Source: G963674665 sp964609625 (GTDB lineage Bacteria > Desulfobacterota > Desulfovibrionia > Desulfovibrionales > Desulfovibrionaceae). Taken from it: DNA of 16,328 bases. The stretch spans positions 1 through 16,328 of the forward strand of contig CAZSRS010000063.1 in NCBI GenBank assembly GCA_964609625.1. Reading direction: 5' to 3'. Of this stretch, positions 1 through 7,889 are shown piece by piece. Position numbers and translations under genes: made by a program. How positions within the stretch are numbered: position 1 is the stretch's first letter; each line of letters starts with the position of its first letter. Under the pieces are notes generated by a model. It was not told the DNA's origin. It did not search any database and saw only the letters and a list, made by a program, of their open reading frames with translations.

Positions 1-582
1 GAACACGTTGTCCGGCCGGTAGAAGATGCTGGTCTCTTCCAGGTCCGGGATCATGGGCACCACGCCGAAGAACTCGATGCGCCGGAAGCCCTGCTCGTGC
101 AGGAAAGCGATGCCCTCGGCATAGCGGGGGCGGTCCGTGTTGTCGAAGACAATGACCCCGCCCCCGCTCAGATGATGCACCGCCGCCTTGGCGCAGGCCA
201 CCCGATTGCGGCCGTCGATGGCCACCACGTCGTAGCGCTTGCCGCCCGCCGCGATGGCGTTCACGTAACTCTCCCCGGTGTCCGTGGTGCCGGTGATGCA
301 CACGTTCCCGGTGCACAGGGGCCCCATCCTGTCCACCCAGGCGGAAGAATTGTCCACCGCGTCCACGCTGCGCACTCGGCGCCCGTACCACAGGCTGGAG
401 TTGCCGCAGCCGTACTCGAAGACGTGCATCCAGGGGCGAAGTCTGCTCTCGATGAAGTAGATGGCCGAATAGGTGTACCAGGGCAATGGGGCGCCGTGCT
501 TGTCCACGCACTGCTGTTCGCGGTAGCTGCGCAGCCAGCCGTTCTCCACCAAGCCATAGAGTTCGGAGAGTTCATTGGCCAT
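1..582 (-). CDS. Class I SAM-dependent methyltransferase-like protein (3' end beyond window)
   Basis: The frame is open for 194 codons and runs off the left edge, so the C-terminus is missing. Residues 56-65 (EYGCGNSSLW) look like the glycine-rich motif I of a class I Rossmann methyltransferase. An acidic strand end follows (SVDAVDNS, about 72-79). A later segment, YDVVAIDGRNR (117-127) then GGVIVFDNTDRPRY (141-154), matches the pattern by which such enzymes end strands 4 and 5. The expected role is transfer of a methyl group from S-adenosylmethionine; the substrate cannot be told. I chose the ATG at 582 because an AAGGGA stretch lies just upstream and because this start overlaps the tail of the PqqD-like gene by 11 bp, suggesting translational coupling. 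The fold call is reasonably firm; catalysis is inferred. FkbM-like or a degenerate non-catalytic relative are alternatives. Confidence 0.72.
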   Translation of the reverse strand, partial: MANELSELYGLVENGWLRSYREQQCVDKHGAPLPWYTYSAIYFIESRLRPWMHVFEYGCGNSSLWYGRRVRSVDAVDNSSAWVDRMGPLCTGNVCITGTTDTGESYVNAIAAGGKRYDVVAIDGRNRVACAKAAVHHLSGGGVIVFDNTDRPRYAEGIAFLHEQGFRRIEFFGVVPMIPDLEETSIFYRPDNVF

Positions 583-1033
583 GCTTGTCCCTTTTCCTTT
601 TGCCCATGTTGGTGCGCCGCATAGTTGCCGCGTGCTCCTGCCCCTGTTGGATGACGATGAGGCCTCGTTTGCCCAGTTCCTTGAGAAAAACAGTCATGGA
701 CACCTCGGCCTCCCTGGGCTGCAAGCCGAATTGCTCCGCGAACCTGTCCACGATCTCGCGGACGCTACGCTTGCCGTCGATCAAATGCCAGGCCGCAGTG
801 CCCATGAGATCCAACTCCAGGCGCTTGGTGCGCGGTTTTGAGTCCCAGGCTCCGAAGCGCCCGGCCAAGGCGCCGAACCAGGGCTTCCAGGCCAGGGGGT
901 AACGCAGACGCAGGGTGTCGGTATCCACGCGCTCCTCTTGCACCAGGTGCGTCCTGCAAGGGATGCAGGCCAGGGCCTGCTCCCGCGTGAGCTGGGGGCG
1001 CTTCTCAGCCTTTTTCGACCTGAACAGGGGCAT
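572..1033 (-). CDS. PqqD-like peptide-chaperone-family protein
   Basis: This 153-residue protein carries a PqqD-like winged-helix region at about 70-127: LELDLMGTAAWHLIDGKRSV, then a helix, then FLKELGKRGLI. PqqD-type domains bind leader peptides of ribosomally made precursors and present them to radical-SAM or other tailoring enzymes. Stand-alone relatives of unknown partner are common, so that role is only inferred here. Ahead of the domain are a basic N-terminus (MPLFRSKKAEKR) and a CIPC motif at residues 23-26. The C-terminus ends in a very basic tail (MGKRKRDKHGQ). A longer frame opens at 1093. I prefer the ATG at 1033, which has GAGGAG and GGAGG stretches just upstream and begins inside the last codons of the previous gene (29-bp overlap). 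The stop overlaps the methyltransferase start. No radical-SAM gene or precursor peptide is visible in this window. Confidence 0.75.
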   Translation of the reverse strand: MPLFRSKKAEKRPQLTREQALACIPCRTHLVQEERVDTDTLRLRYPLAWKPWFGALAGRFGAWDSKPRTKRLELDLMGTAAWHLIDGKRSVREIVDRFAEQFGLQPREAEVSMTVFLKELGKRGLIVIQQGQEHAATMRRTNMGKRKRDKHGQ

Positions 1034-1976
1034 ACTCCTCGCAAACCTCCTCGAACAACCGCTCGGCGGATTCATCCGCGGCGCGTGCACCACCCATGGC
1101 CGCGCAGAGCACCGTGTTCACGCCGTCCGGCAGCCAGATCCTGACCTTGCCAGGGCGATCGGCCCGACGACTCCAGGGAACCGTCCTCCACAGCCAGGAG
1201 CGCCGCGGCGAACGCCGCCACTCCAGACTGGGCCCCCCTTGCCACATCCCCTCGTGGGACGCCTCCTCGGACACCACCTCGGTGAAGCGTTGCCTGGCCC
1301 AGTCGTTGAATCCCACCCCCTTGAGCAGGACCGAGGCCGGGCTCAGGCGCTCCAGTACCAGGCTGAGGCCCTTGGCCTGCTTGTTGCCGAAAAAATCCAG
1401 CCGGTAATGCCCCGGCTGAAAGGAAAAACGCCGCAATTCGAACACAACCGGGACCCTGGCCCGGATGCCGAAGAGCCGGAAACCGGTGCGGCCGTCTTCA
1501 GCGTGCTCGCGAAACGCGGACAGCATCGCGCCGACATCCCGGCCCAGGGCCGCGGGGCGCATGAGCCGCAGCAGGACGCTGGTTTTACAGCGGGGGCAGA
1601 ACAGTGCCGCACCCACGCCGCCGTCGCGCCTTGGATCGCCCCAAGTAAACGGTCGGACGTCCAGGCCCGAAACCTCCAATGCCGTGCAGGCCTGAGCCAA
1701 GTGCTCGGCCAAATACCCTGGCAGAGGTTCGAGCCCGAAACGCGGGGAGAGTTCCTTAAGGCCGCGCTTGAGGCGCCTTGCCACGGTGTCGGCAGAGACA
1801 GCGCGGTGTGCTCCCCCCCGTTCCCAGGTGCAATCCAGGATGGCGCCTCGATCCCGGTCCGGTCCGGCCACCCGCAGGGCGGAACGCCCCAGGCGAATGG
1901 GCTCCCAGTCCACCGGCACTGTAATTTCCACGCCGTTCCAGTGCAGAGGTATGCATGTGGGGCTGATGTCGTCCAT
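1005..1976 (-). CDS. Uncharacterised 323-residue protein with a CPRC motif
   Basis: I do not recognise this protein family. It is 323 residues, appears soluble, and has no signal peptide or membrane segment. The first 50 residues look beta-rich (PLHWNGVEITVPVDWEPIRL). A single CPRC motif at 127-130, within ALFCPRCKTSVLLRL, resembles half of a zinc knuckle or rubredoxin-type loop. The region 165-235 alternates short hydrophobic strands with aromatic residues. The segment 241-275 is rich in tryptophan and arginine (LEWRRSPRRSWLWRTVPWSR). The gene sits 92 bp after the hybrid kinase and its end overlaps the PqqD-like gene by 29 bp, so those two are very likely translated together. The start at 1976 has only a weak AGG upstream, so a different start is possible. 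Codon use is ordinary for the window and coding status is well supported. Confidence 0.7.
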   Translation of the reverse strand: MDDISPTCIPLHWNGVEITVPVDWEPIRLGRSALRVAGPDRDRGAILDCTWERGGAHRAVSADTVARRLKRGLKELSPRFGLEPLPGYLAEHLAQACTALEVSGLDVRPFTWGDPRRDGGVGAALFCPRCKTSVLLRLMRPAALGRDVGAMLSAFREHAEDGRTGFRLFGIRARVPVVFELRRFSFQPGHYRLDFFGNKQAKGLSLVLERLSPASVLLKGVGFNDWARQRFTEVVSEEASHEGMWQGGPSLEWRRSPRRSWLWRTVPWSRRADRPGKVRIWLPDGVNTVLCAAMGGARAADESAERLFEEVCEEYAPVQVEKG

Positions 1977-1985
1977 GCTGGCCTG

Positions 1986-2014
1986 CGTGTAAGAGGGGGC
2001 GGCAACGCTGTCAA
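1986..2014 (-). promoter_or_regulatory. Possible sigma70-type promoter before the CPRC-protein gene
   Basis: On the minus strand a perfect TTGACA (2009-2014) is followed after 17 bases by TACACG (1986-1991). The -35 is excellent but the -10 matches only three of six bases. Transcription would begin almost at the chosen ATG (1976), implying a nearly leaderless message or a later start codon. It may be chance; if real, the three-gene cluster can be transcribed independently of the kinase upstream. Confidence 0.25.
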
Positions 2015-2068
2015 TGGGAAAACCCGCACCCGCGCACGGCAGGTAATACCCGCCTCACGGTTACGTTC

Positions 2069-5000
2069 TCACACACCGTCGGGAAGGTCTTCCCGGGAAA
2101 GCAGGTCGTCGATATGGCGCAAGGTCTCGGCGTGGACCTGCGCCAGCTCCTGCAAAACCTCGGGCGATTCGAGACTTCCACCGCTTCTCAGGACAGTCTC
2201 GAGGGCCTTGGCCGTCTGGTGCAGCCGCTCGGCGCCGACATTGGCCGCTCCTCCCTTGAGGGCGTGTAGGGTGCGCAGCATCTGATCCCTGTCCTTGGCC
2301 TCGAAGGCGTCTCCGATCCTGGCGGAGTGCCTACCATATTCTTCCCTGAAGACATGCAGCAGGCGTCGGTAGAGGTCCCTGTCCCCGCCGATACGACGTA
2401 TACCGCCTTTCAGATCCAGCACAAGGGGTGCGGCTTGCCCTTCCAGACCACCCTTTCCGTCTGGATGGGACCGAGGTGATGACGCCGGTGCCAGGAACCG
2501 CAGCAGGGTGGCGTACAGCCTGCCGGGCTGCACCGGCTTGGTCAGGTGCTCGACCATGCCGGCAGCCTTGGTCCTGGAACGCTCCATGCTGGAGGAGTGG
2601 GCGGTCATGGCCACGATGGGCATGGTCTTGTGCGGCAGCTCCGCACGGATGATCTCCGTTGCCTGCACGCCGTCCATAACGGGCATCTGCACGTCCATGA
2701 GCACCAGGTCGTAATCCTTATTGCGCACGGCCTGCACGGCCTCGCTGCCGTCTATGGCCACGTCGGCGCGCACGTCCACCAGTCTGAGCAATTCCAAGAC
2801 GATCATGCGATTGAGTTGATTGTCTTCCACCAGAAGCACATGCCGGCCGCGCAGGCGTTCACCCACCTCCGCGACGGGATCCCGGCGCTCTGATTGCCGC
2901 CTGGCCCTGTCCGGCCAGAGGCATTCGCCCAGAGCCTCGGCCAGGGAGATGCGGGTGAAGGGTGTAGCCAAGAGCACGGCCTCCTGCTCCACCACGATGG
3001 GGAGCGGTGTGGCCTGAACGATGAAGGCCGGCGTCAGGACAAGCAGGCGCGGCATTGGAGACGCCTGTTCCAGAAGCCGCAACACCTCGGAGGTGAGGCC
3101 GGCGGGCTCGACAACAAGCAGATCGGGGCATCTGGAGGCAATGGCCTGGGCCAAGCCGGCCGGTTCCACCCAGGCGGGATGCAGGTTAAGGCCGGCGCAT
3201 CCATCCAGGAGAGCCTTACGTACGGATTCCCCCCTGACAGCGACGAGCGTGTTGACAGTGGCGAGTCCTGAGACAAGGTTCGGATCGGGCCACTGCGGGG
3301 CGTCGCCTTCCCTTGGCTGGATGCAGGGCACGCTGAACCGGAACATGCTGCCCGATCCGGGCACACTTTGAACCACGATCTCCCCGCCCATGAGTTCCAC
3401 GAGCTTCTTGCAGATGGACAATCCCAGGCCGGTACCGCCGTATTCCCGCGTGGCCGAGCCGTCCGCCTGGGTAAAGGGCTGGAAAAGTTTGGCTTGCAGT
3501 TCCTCGTTCATGCCGATGCCCGTGTCCCAGATCGTGACGAACAGAAGGCCTTGGCCGTCCGCGAGTTCCGTATGTCGGATGCGGAGTCCGATTTCTCCCT
3601 GCCTGGTGAACTTGACCGCATTCCCCAAAAGGTTGACGCAGACCTGCCCCAGCCGCAACGGATCCCCTTGCAGCAGCCTCGGAGTGCCGGGTTCGATGTG
3701 GAAGACCAACTCCAGGCCCTTGTCCTCGGCCTGGGGGCCGATCACCGCCGCCACGTGGGCCAGTGCCTCGTCCAGGACAAAGGGCGTGCTGTCAATGACC
3801 AACTTGCCGGCCTCGATCTTGGAAAAGTCCAGGATGTCGTTGACCACCGAGAGCAGGACCGTGCCGGCTCTGCGGATGTCGGCCACATAGCCGCGTTGTT
3901 TGTCTTCCAGCGCCCCCCGCAGGAGAAGATGGGTCAGACCGATGATGGCGTTCATGGGAGTGCGTATCTCGTGGCTCATGTTGGCCAGGAATTGGCTCTT
4001 GGCGCTGGCCGATTCCTCCGCGGCCCTGCGCTCGCGCTCCGCGCGATCCTTTTCCTCCCGCATGCTGACGTCGAGAATGGAGCCGTCGAGCCGGACAACG
4101 GCGCCGCTCTCGTCATGAATGGCCTTCATGGACAGACTGCCCCAGAAGGTCCGGCCGTCCAGTCGTCCGAACCGAACTGTGAATCCCGTCACCTCTCCCT
4201 GCCTGTGCAGCGTGTCACGGAAGTCGGGCAGATCCCGTTCCCGCTCCCCCATGTGCTGGAGAATGTTCAAACGGGCCTGGATGCAACTTTCTGGGTCCGG
4301 ATAGCCGAAGATTCTGGCGAAAGCGGGGTTGGCGCTGAAGACACTGCCGTCCGGCAAGGCCTGGAAGATGCCTTCCACCGCGCTCTCGAAGATGCTGCGA
4401 TACTTTTCCTCGGCCTGAACCAAGGTGTTCTGTTGCTCCTGGATGCGGTCGACCATGCGGTTGAAGCTGCGGCTGAGGCGGCCGATCTCGTCGTCCGCGC
4501 CGGGGTCGATGCGCGAATCAATCCTGCCTTGGGCGATGGTCTGCATGGTCCTGGCCAATTCTTCCACCGGAGCGATCAGTGCCTTGTTGAGGATGGTGTT
4601 CAGGAAGAGGATCAAGGAGACGAACAGGGTTCCGATGAGACTGACGAAAAGCGTGACGTACTGGCGTTGCACCCGCTCCACGTCCTCCAGGGAATAGCCG
4701 GTGAGCAGGAAGCCCGTGAGCAGGCCCATGGCCTCGATGGGTGCGAGGTAGCGCAGCACGCTCCCCTGTTCGTCATTCTCGCGCCAGGACAGGGGCTCTG
4801 TCCGCGCCTTGTCGCGCAGATCCTGGGCAAGCTGCTGCATGGGGTCGCCACGCCCCTTGAACACCAGTAGCTTGCCGCTGACGTCGAAGACATGGGTATT
4901 GTCGATTTCGTCCACCATGTGCATCTGCGTCACCCGCAGTTGCAGCGCCTCCACCCTGTGCTCGAAGATTTCGTTGGCCAGGCCGTGCCGGTTGCTGCCC

Positions 5001-5188
5001 ACGGCAATGGTCAGGATGTTGCGCGCCTTGTCATGTGCCGACTGCTGCTGGGTATCGAAGAAGTGCAACAAGATGACGGCAAAGGCACAGGACAGCAGCA
5101 CGAACGTCAGGAATATCGCGGCGTTGAGTTTGAAACGCAGTGTCATGGAAAAGGGGCGAAGCATGGGCTGTTTCCTGTCTGCCGACAT
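2069..5188 (-). CDS. Hybrid sensor histidine kinase (HAMP-PAS-HisKA-HATPase-REC-Hpt)
   Basis: This is an inner-membrane phosphorelay kinase of 1039 residues. A first transmembrane helix (about 22-44) and a second (about 180-200) flank a periplasmic sensor segment of some 135 residues. HAMP follows at 201-255, PAS at 260-378, HisKA with phosphorylatable His406 in SHEIRTP, and HATPase with Asn523 in the N box, DTGIGM (555-560) and GGTGLGL (584-590). Residues 640-757 resemble a receiver domain that lost its acidic pocket. A true receiver follows with Asp832 in LMDVQMPVMDG. An Hpt domain has His975 in LHALKGGAAN. Phosphate should pass His406 to Asp832 to His975 and then to an output regulator not present here. 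An ATG eight codons further in (5164) has the better ribosome-binding site (AGGA) and may be the true start. The binding-protein gene lies 31 bp upstream and is probably co-transcribed. Confidence 0.93.
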   Translation of the reverse strand: MSADRKQPMLRPFSMTLRFKLNAAIFLTFVLLSCAFAVILLHFFDTQQQSAHDKARNILTIAVGSNRHGLANEIFEHRVEALQLRVTQMHMVDEIDNTHVFDVSGKLLVFKGRGDPMQQLAQDLRDKARTEPLSWRENDEQGSVLRYLAPIEAMGLLTGFLLTGYSLEDVERVQRQYVTLFVSLIGTLFVSLILFLNTILNKALIAPVEELARTMQTIAQGRIDSRIDPGADDEIGRLSRSFNRMVDRIQEQQNTLVQAEEKYRSIFESAVEGIFQALPDGSVFSANPAFARIFGYPDPESCIQARLNILQHMGERERDLPDFRDTLHRQGEVTGFTVRFGRLDGRTFWGSLSMKAIHDESGAVVRLDGSILDVSMREEKDRAERERRAAEESASAKSQFLANMSHEIRTPMNAIIGLTHLLLRGALEDKQRGYVADIRRAGTVLLSVVNDILDFSKIEAGKLVIDSTPFVLDEALAHVAAVIGPQAEDKGLELVFHIEPGTPRLLQGDPLRLGQVCVNLLGNAVKFTRQGEIGLRIRHTELADGQGLLFVTIWDTGIGMNEELQAKLFQPFTQADGSATREYGGTGLGLSICKKLVELMGGEIVVQSVPGSGSMFRFSVPCIQPREGDAPQWPDPNLVSGLATVNTLVAVRGESVRKALLDGCAGLNLHPAWVEPAGLAQAIASRCPDLLVVEPAGLTSEVLRLLEQASPMPRLLVLTPAFIVQATPLPIVVEQEAVLLATPFTRISLAEALGECLWPDRARRQSERRDPVAEVGERLRGRHVLLVEDNQLNRMIVLELLRLVDVRADVAIDGSEAVQAVRNKDYDLVLMDVQMPVMDGVQATEIIRAELPHKTMPIVAMTAHSSSMERSRTKAAGMVEHLTKPVQPGRLYATLLRFLAPASSPRSHPDGKGGLEGQAAPLVLDLKGGIRRIGGDRDLYRRLLHVFREEYGRHSARIGDAFEAKDRDQMLRTLHALKGGAANVGAERLHQTAKALETVLRSGGSLESPEVLQELAQVHAETLRHIDDLLSREDLPDGV

Positions 5189-5219
5189 CGCTGACCAAGG
5201 TGCACTTGAGCACTGAAGT

Positions 5220-6413
5220 TCAGGGCAAGACGTTGCGAATGAACTTGGCCTCGCCGTTTTCCAACTTGTTGATGACCACCTGCTTTACCGGATCACCATT
5301 GGCGTCAAAGGAAATGGCGCCCGAGACGCCAATGAAGTCCTTGGTGGCGGCCAGGGCGTCGCGTACCTCCTTCCGGTCGAAACTCCCGGCACGCTTCACT
5401 GCGGCGGCCCAAAGCATCACGGCGTCGTAGGTCAAGGCAATGGTGGTCTGCCTGATTTCACCGTGGAGTTTTTCCCAACGCCGGACAAAATCCCAGGATT
5501 CCGGCTGGGGGCTGTCACGATGCCAGTGGGTGGTGTAATAGCAACCGTCGGCCAGCTCGCCGATGTAATCGTAGAGACGCAGGCCAAAGGCGTCGGCGCC
5601 GAGGATGGTCGCGCGCAGCCCCAGGTCTCTGGCCTGCTTGATGATGAACGAGGAGTCGCGATAGTCGCCAGGCACGTAGAGCACGTCCGGGTCAAATTCC
5701 TGAACCTTCTGCAACAGGGACTTGTAGTCCGCGGTGTCCAGGATGTAACCGCCGCGCCAGAGCACCTGCCCCCCCAAATCTTGAAAGCTGTCGGTGAAGA
5801 AGCGCGCCAGGTCCTCGCTGTAGCTGCGGCTCACGTTGACCAGGGTCACGGCCGAGCGCGCGGCGAGGTCCTCAAAGGCGAAACGGGCCATGACCGTGGC
5901 CTGATAGGGGTCGATGTAGCAGGCGCGGAAGATGTAGTCCCCATGCAAGGTGACCTTGGGGTTGGTGGAGATGGGTGTGATCATGAGGATGCCGGCTTCC
6001 TGCAACACCGGAGCCATGGCGCTGGAATGGTCGCTCCAGGAAGAGCCGATGACCACGGCCACGTCCGCCGCCACAGCCTGCCCGGCCGCAGCCAGGGATC
6101 CCAGGGACGTGCTCTGGTTGTCGAACTCCAACACCTCCACCCTTCTGCCCAGCAGCCCCCCGGATTCATTGATCTCGTCCACGGCGAAGCGCACGGCTTC
6201 GAACAGTACCCTGTTGGAAGGCGCGGCATCGCCGCTGTGGGCCGCTATGGCGGCGATAACCACGGGCTCGTGTGCCGTCGCGCCGCCAGGGGGCGGAAGT
6301 ATAATCCCAGCCAGAATCATCAGTCCCGTCAGGACCAGGGTGCGGGCGATACGCCCCCACCCGCTGCCGTTGCCTATCCAGCGGCCGAAAAACGAGGAAT
6401 GTGCGTTGGACAT
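5220..6413 (-). CDS. Periplasmic ligand-binding protein, branched-chain amino acid (LivK-like) family
   Basis: This 397-residue protein is a type I periplasmic binding protein (Peripla_BP_6 / LivK-like). Residues 21-46 form a hydrophobic signal sequence ending near ATA-HEP, so the protein should be exported. The mature part shows the family order: VVIAAIAAHSG, AVDEINESGGLLGRRVEVL (77-95), VVIGSSWSDHSSAMAPVLQE, then ILMITPISTNP. Later come VTLVNVSRSYSEDLA and the second lobe with VPGDYRDSSFIIKQARDLGL and TYDAVMLWAAAVKRAG. The ligand cannot be read off. I chose the ATG at 6413 because AGGGAG lies six bases upstream; a longer frame to 6470 has no such site. No LivH/M/G/F transporter genes flank it. 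Instead it is followed directly by a membrane sensor kinase, so it may serve as that kinase's ligand receptor. An orphan uptake role remains possible. Confidence 0.9.
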   Translation of the reverse strand: MSNAHSSFFGRWIGNGSGWGRIARTLVLTGLMILAGIILPPPGGATAHEPVVIAAIAAHSGDAAPSNRVLFEAVRFAVDEINESGGLLGRRVEVLEFDNQSTSLGSLAAAGQAVAADVAVVIGSSWSDHSSAMAPVLQEAGILMITPISTNPKVTLHGDYIFRACYIDPYQATVMARFAFEDLAARSAVTLVNVSRSYSEDLARFFTDSFQDLGGQVLWRGGYILDTADYKSLLQKVQEFDPDVLYVPGDYRDSSFIIKQARDLGLRATILGADAFGLRLYDYIGELADGCYYTTHWHRDSPQPESWDFVRRWEKLHGEIRQTTIALTYDAVMLWAAAVKRAGSFDRKEVRDALAATKDFIGVSGAISFDANGDPVKQVVINKLENGEAKFIRNVLP

Positions 6414-6451
6414 GACGGCTCCCTGGGTTGCAATTGCCGAGGTGCGGCTTC

Positions 6452-6468
6452 GGCAAGACCTTCTTGCC
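6452..6468. repeat. Inverted repeat in the leader of the binding-protein gene
   Basis: GGCAAG (6452-6457) and CTTGCC (6463-6468) form a perfect 6-bp inverted repeat around a 5-base centre, about 40 bp before the binding-protein start. It could be an operator or a small leader hairpin. GGCAAGG also occurs twice nearby, around 6544-6575, so it may be a repeated binding half-site. Confidence 0.35.
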
Positions 6469-6619
6469 AATTATTCCATGACATACACCATAAGCTCTTG
6501 TACGTCATCAGAAAACGTCCTTGCATGAGGCATCCTTCTCACTGCGGCAAGGAATGCGTTGTGGCAAGGTCAGGATCATCTTCTGATGGGGGGCGGATGC
6601 ACCTGAAAAGCCCACAGGC

Positions 6620-7558
6620 TCAGCACAACACCCAAAGCGAGCCCTGCTGCATCGTGCGGAAGAGCTTTTCGGTCACCGACCCCATGAAGACTCTCCTGAT
6701 CATTCCCGCGCCGGCACCCTGGCGGCCCGTGGCCACCACGGCGTAGTTGCCGACCTCGGCCTTGTGCATGATCGCCTGCACCACGTCGTTGTGCACCACG
6801 ATCTTCGCTTCGATGCGTTGATCGGCGATTCCTGCCTGGCGTAGAATTTCCCGCCCCTGCTCCAGTATCTCCTCGGGAGAATACGGGGAAGCAGGCGTAT
6901 CCCGTTTGACGCGCAGCAGCGTCACCGTGTGCCATACCTCGGCACGCAGCATGGCGCCCACGTGCCTGGCCATGGCATAGGCCATTTCCGACCCATCCAG
7001 ACAGAGCAGCACATTGCCGGCTCCCGGTCGTGGTGTGGCGCAGATCCACAACGGCACGCGGCAGGAGCCCCGCATGAGTTCCTCGCCGATGTCCACCTCA
7101 CCCTCCAGGGCGCGCTCGAGCCACCCGCGCCCCCTGTTGCCCATGACAATGGCATCGAACTGGCCCTGCAGGACACGCTCCAGCATGTCCCGGTTCAGGG
7201 CGTCCTTCGGCGAGGTCAACTCGACCCTGACCGCGTCCGCGCCAAAGCCTTCCTGAATCAAGAGTCTGGTGGCCTCTTCCACGGCTCTCCGGCCGCGCTC
7301 CACATGCATGGCGAAGATGGATTCGTCCATGCTGCCCAGCCCCATGATGGTGCCGTATGGGCCGCGCAGGGTTCCGGTCCGCGGGGGGAGCAGGAAGACG
7401 AGTTCCACGAGGACTCCAGTACGGCTTTGAAAAAAGCCGCTCATGAATCGGATTCCCTGCAGGTGCTCCTTGTGCTCGCTCACTGCTACGAGAAACCGAC
7501 GTTCGGCATGGGCTGGCCGACCAGTTCCATGCGTGTTCATGCCTTGTGTCGCGTTCAT
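6620..7558 (-). CDS. Tandem-domain universal stress protein (UspA family)
   Basis: The protein is 312 residues and contains two Usp domains, about 20-175 and 181-312. Each begins with the family's first strand (RRFLVAVSEHK; GNVLLCLDGSEMAYAMARHV). Each ends with a nucleotide-loop-like strand. The second, VVATGRQGAGAG followed by FMGSVTEKL (275-299), keeps the glycine-rich ATP-binding pattern. In the first (VMGNRGRG, then EGEVDIGEEL) the Gly-Ser step is replaced by acidic residues, so domain 1 may not bind ATP. Such cytoplasmic proteins accumulate in stress and starvation; the molecular target is usually unknown. The ATG at 7558 has AAGGGGCAGG upstream; one at 7540 is a weaker alternative. The gene stands alone, with 206 bp to the next start downstream and 375 bp of non-coding DNA upstream. 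Confidence 0.9.
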   Translation of the reverse strand: MNATQGMNTHGTGRPAHAERRFLVAVSEHKEHLQGIRFMSGFFQSRTGVLVELVFLLPPRTGTLRGPYGTIMGLGSMDESIFAMHVERGRRAVEEATRLLIQEGFGADAVRVELTSPKDALNRDMLERVLQGQFDAIVMGNRGRGWLERALEGEVDIGEELMRGSCRVPLWICATPRPGAGNVLLCLDGSEMAYAMARHVGAMLRAEVWHTVTLLRVKRDTPASPYSPEEILEQGREILRQAGIADQRIEAKIVVHNDVVQAIMHKAEVGNYAVVATGRQGAGAGMIRRVFMGSVTEKLFRTMQQGSLWVLC

Positions 7559-7682
7559 GGCCTGCCCCTTGCCTCGGCTTTCCGGTGTTCATGCATCAAA
7601 AACCCTCAGCGTTCCTGTCTCCGTCTTGTGCGGATCGACGGCCAGGTGACAATGCCCCTTGTCCCTCGCACCTCCAATCCGC

Positions 7683-7713
7683 CTTGGTACGCAGCACGGT
7701 ACTCCATACCAAG
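7683..7713. repeat. 7-bp inverted repeat upstream of the universal stress protein gene
   Basis: CTTGGTA (7683-7689) and TACCAAG (7707-7713) are perfect inverted copies separated by 17 bases, and GGTAC is repeated directly inside. It lies about 125-155 bp upstream of the universal stress protein start. It may be an operator or an RNA hairpin in a long leader; no run of T follows, so it is not a typical terminator. Confidence 0.35.
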
Positions 7714-7852
7714 AACGTGTCAGAACCGCGACAGTCGATGTGCGCCGCGCGAACACGGCACGATGTGGGGAACCCGTTGGCACCCCTCGCCCCATTCGAT
7801 ACAGGCGGCCAACACCGCCATGGTAGCAAGTCGCGTTATGAAATAAATGATT

Positions 7853-7889
7853 GCCGGGAGCGGACAATAGATGACTTTCCACTCCCGGC
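7853..7889 (-). terminator. Rho-independent terminator of the peroxiredoxin gene
   Basis: On the minus strand GCCGGGAGTGGA pairs with TCCGCTCCCGGC, a 12-bp stem with one G-T wobble and a 13-base loop, followed by AATCATTTATTT. It begins 44 bp after the peroxiredoxin stop. The T tract is interrupted, but the stem is strong and GC-rich. Confidence 0.65.

Noticed and set aside
915..2285. A 456-codon plus-strand frame opposite the CPRC-protein gene
   Set aside because: Proline- and arginine-rich composition, no motif, crosses from one real gene into another. I considered it because the opposite gene is unrecognised, but the opposite gene has overlaps and coupling typical of a real operon.
3368..4870. 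A 500-codon plus-strand open frame opposite the sensor kinase gene
   Set aside because: It is antisense to a gene with complete, ordered kinase domains. Its protein has no family resemblance; long antisense frames are common in high-GC DNA.
6609..6620. Small hairpin at the end of the universal stress gene followed by TTTTC, as a terminator
   Set aside because: The stem has only four or five pairs, overlaps the stop codon and has just four T residues; too weak to call.
5463..6746. A 427-codon plus-strand frame opposite the binding-protein gene
   Set aside because: Antisense to a clear LivK-type protein with signal peptide; the product resembles no family.
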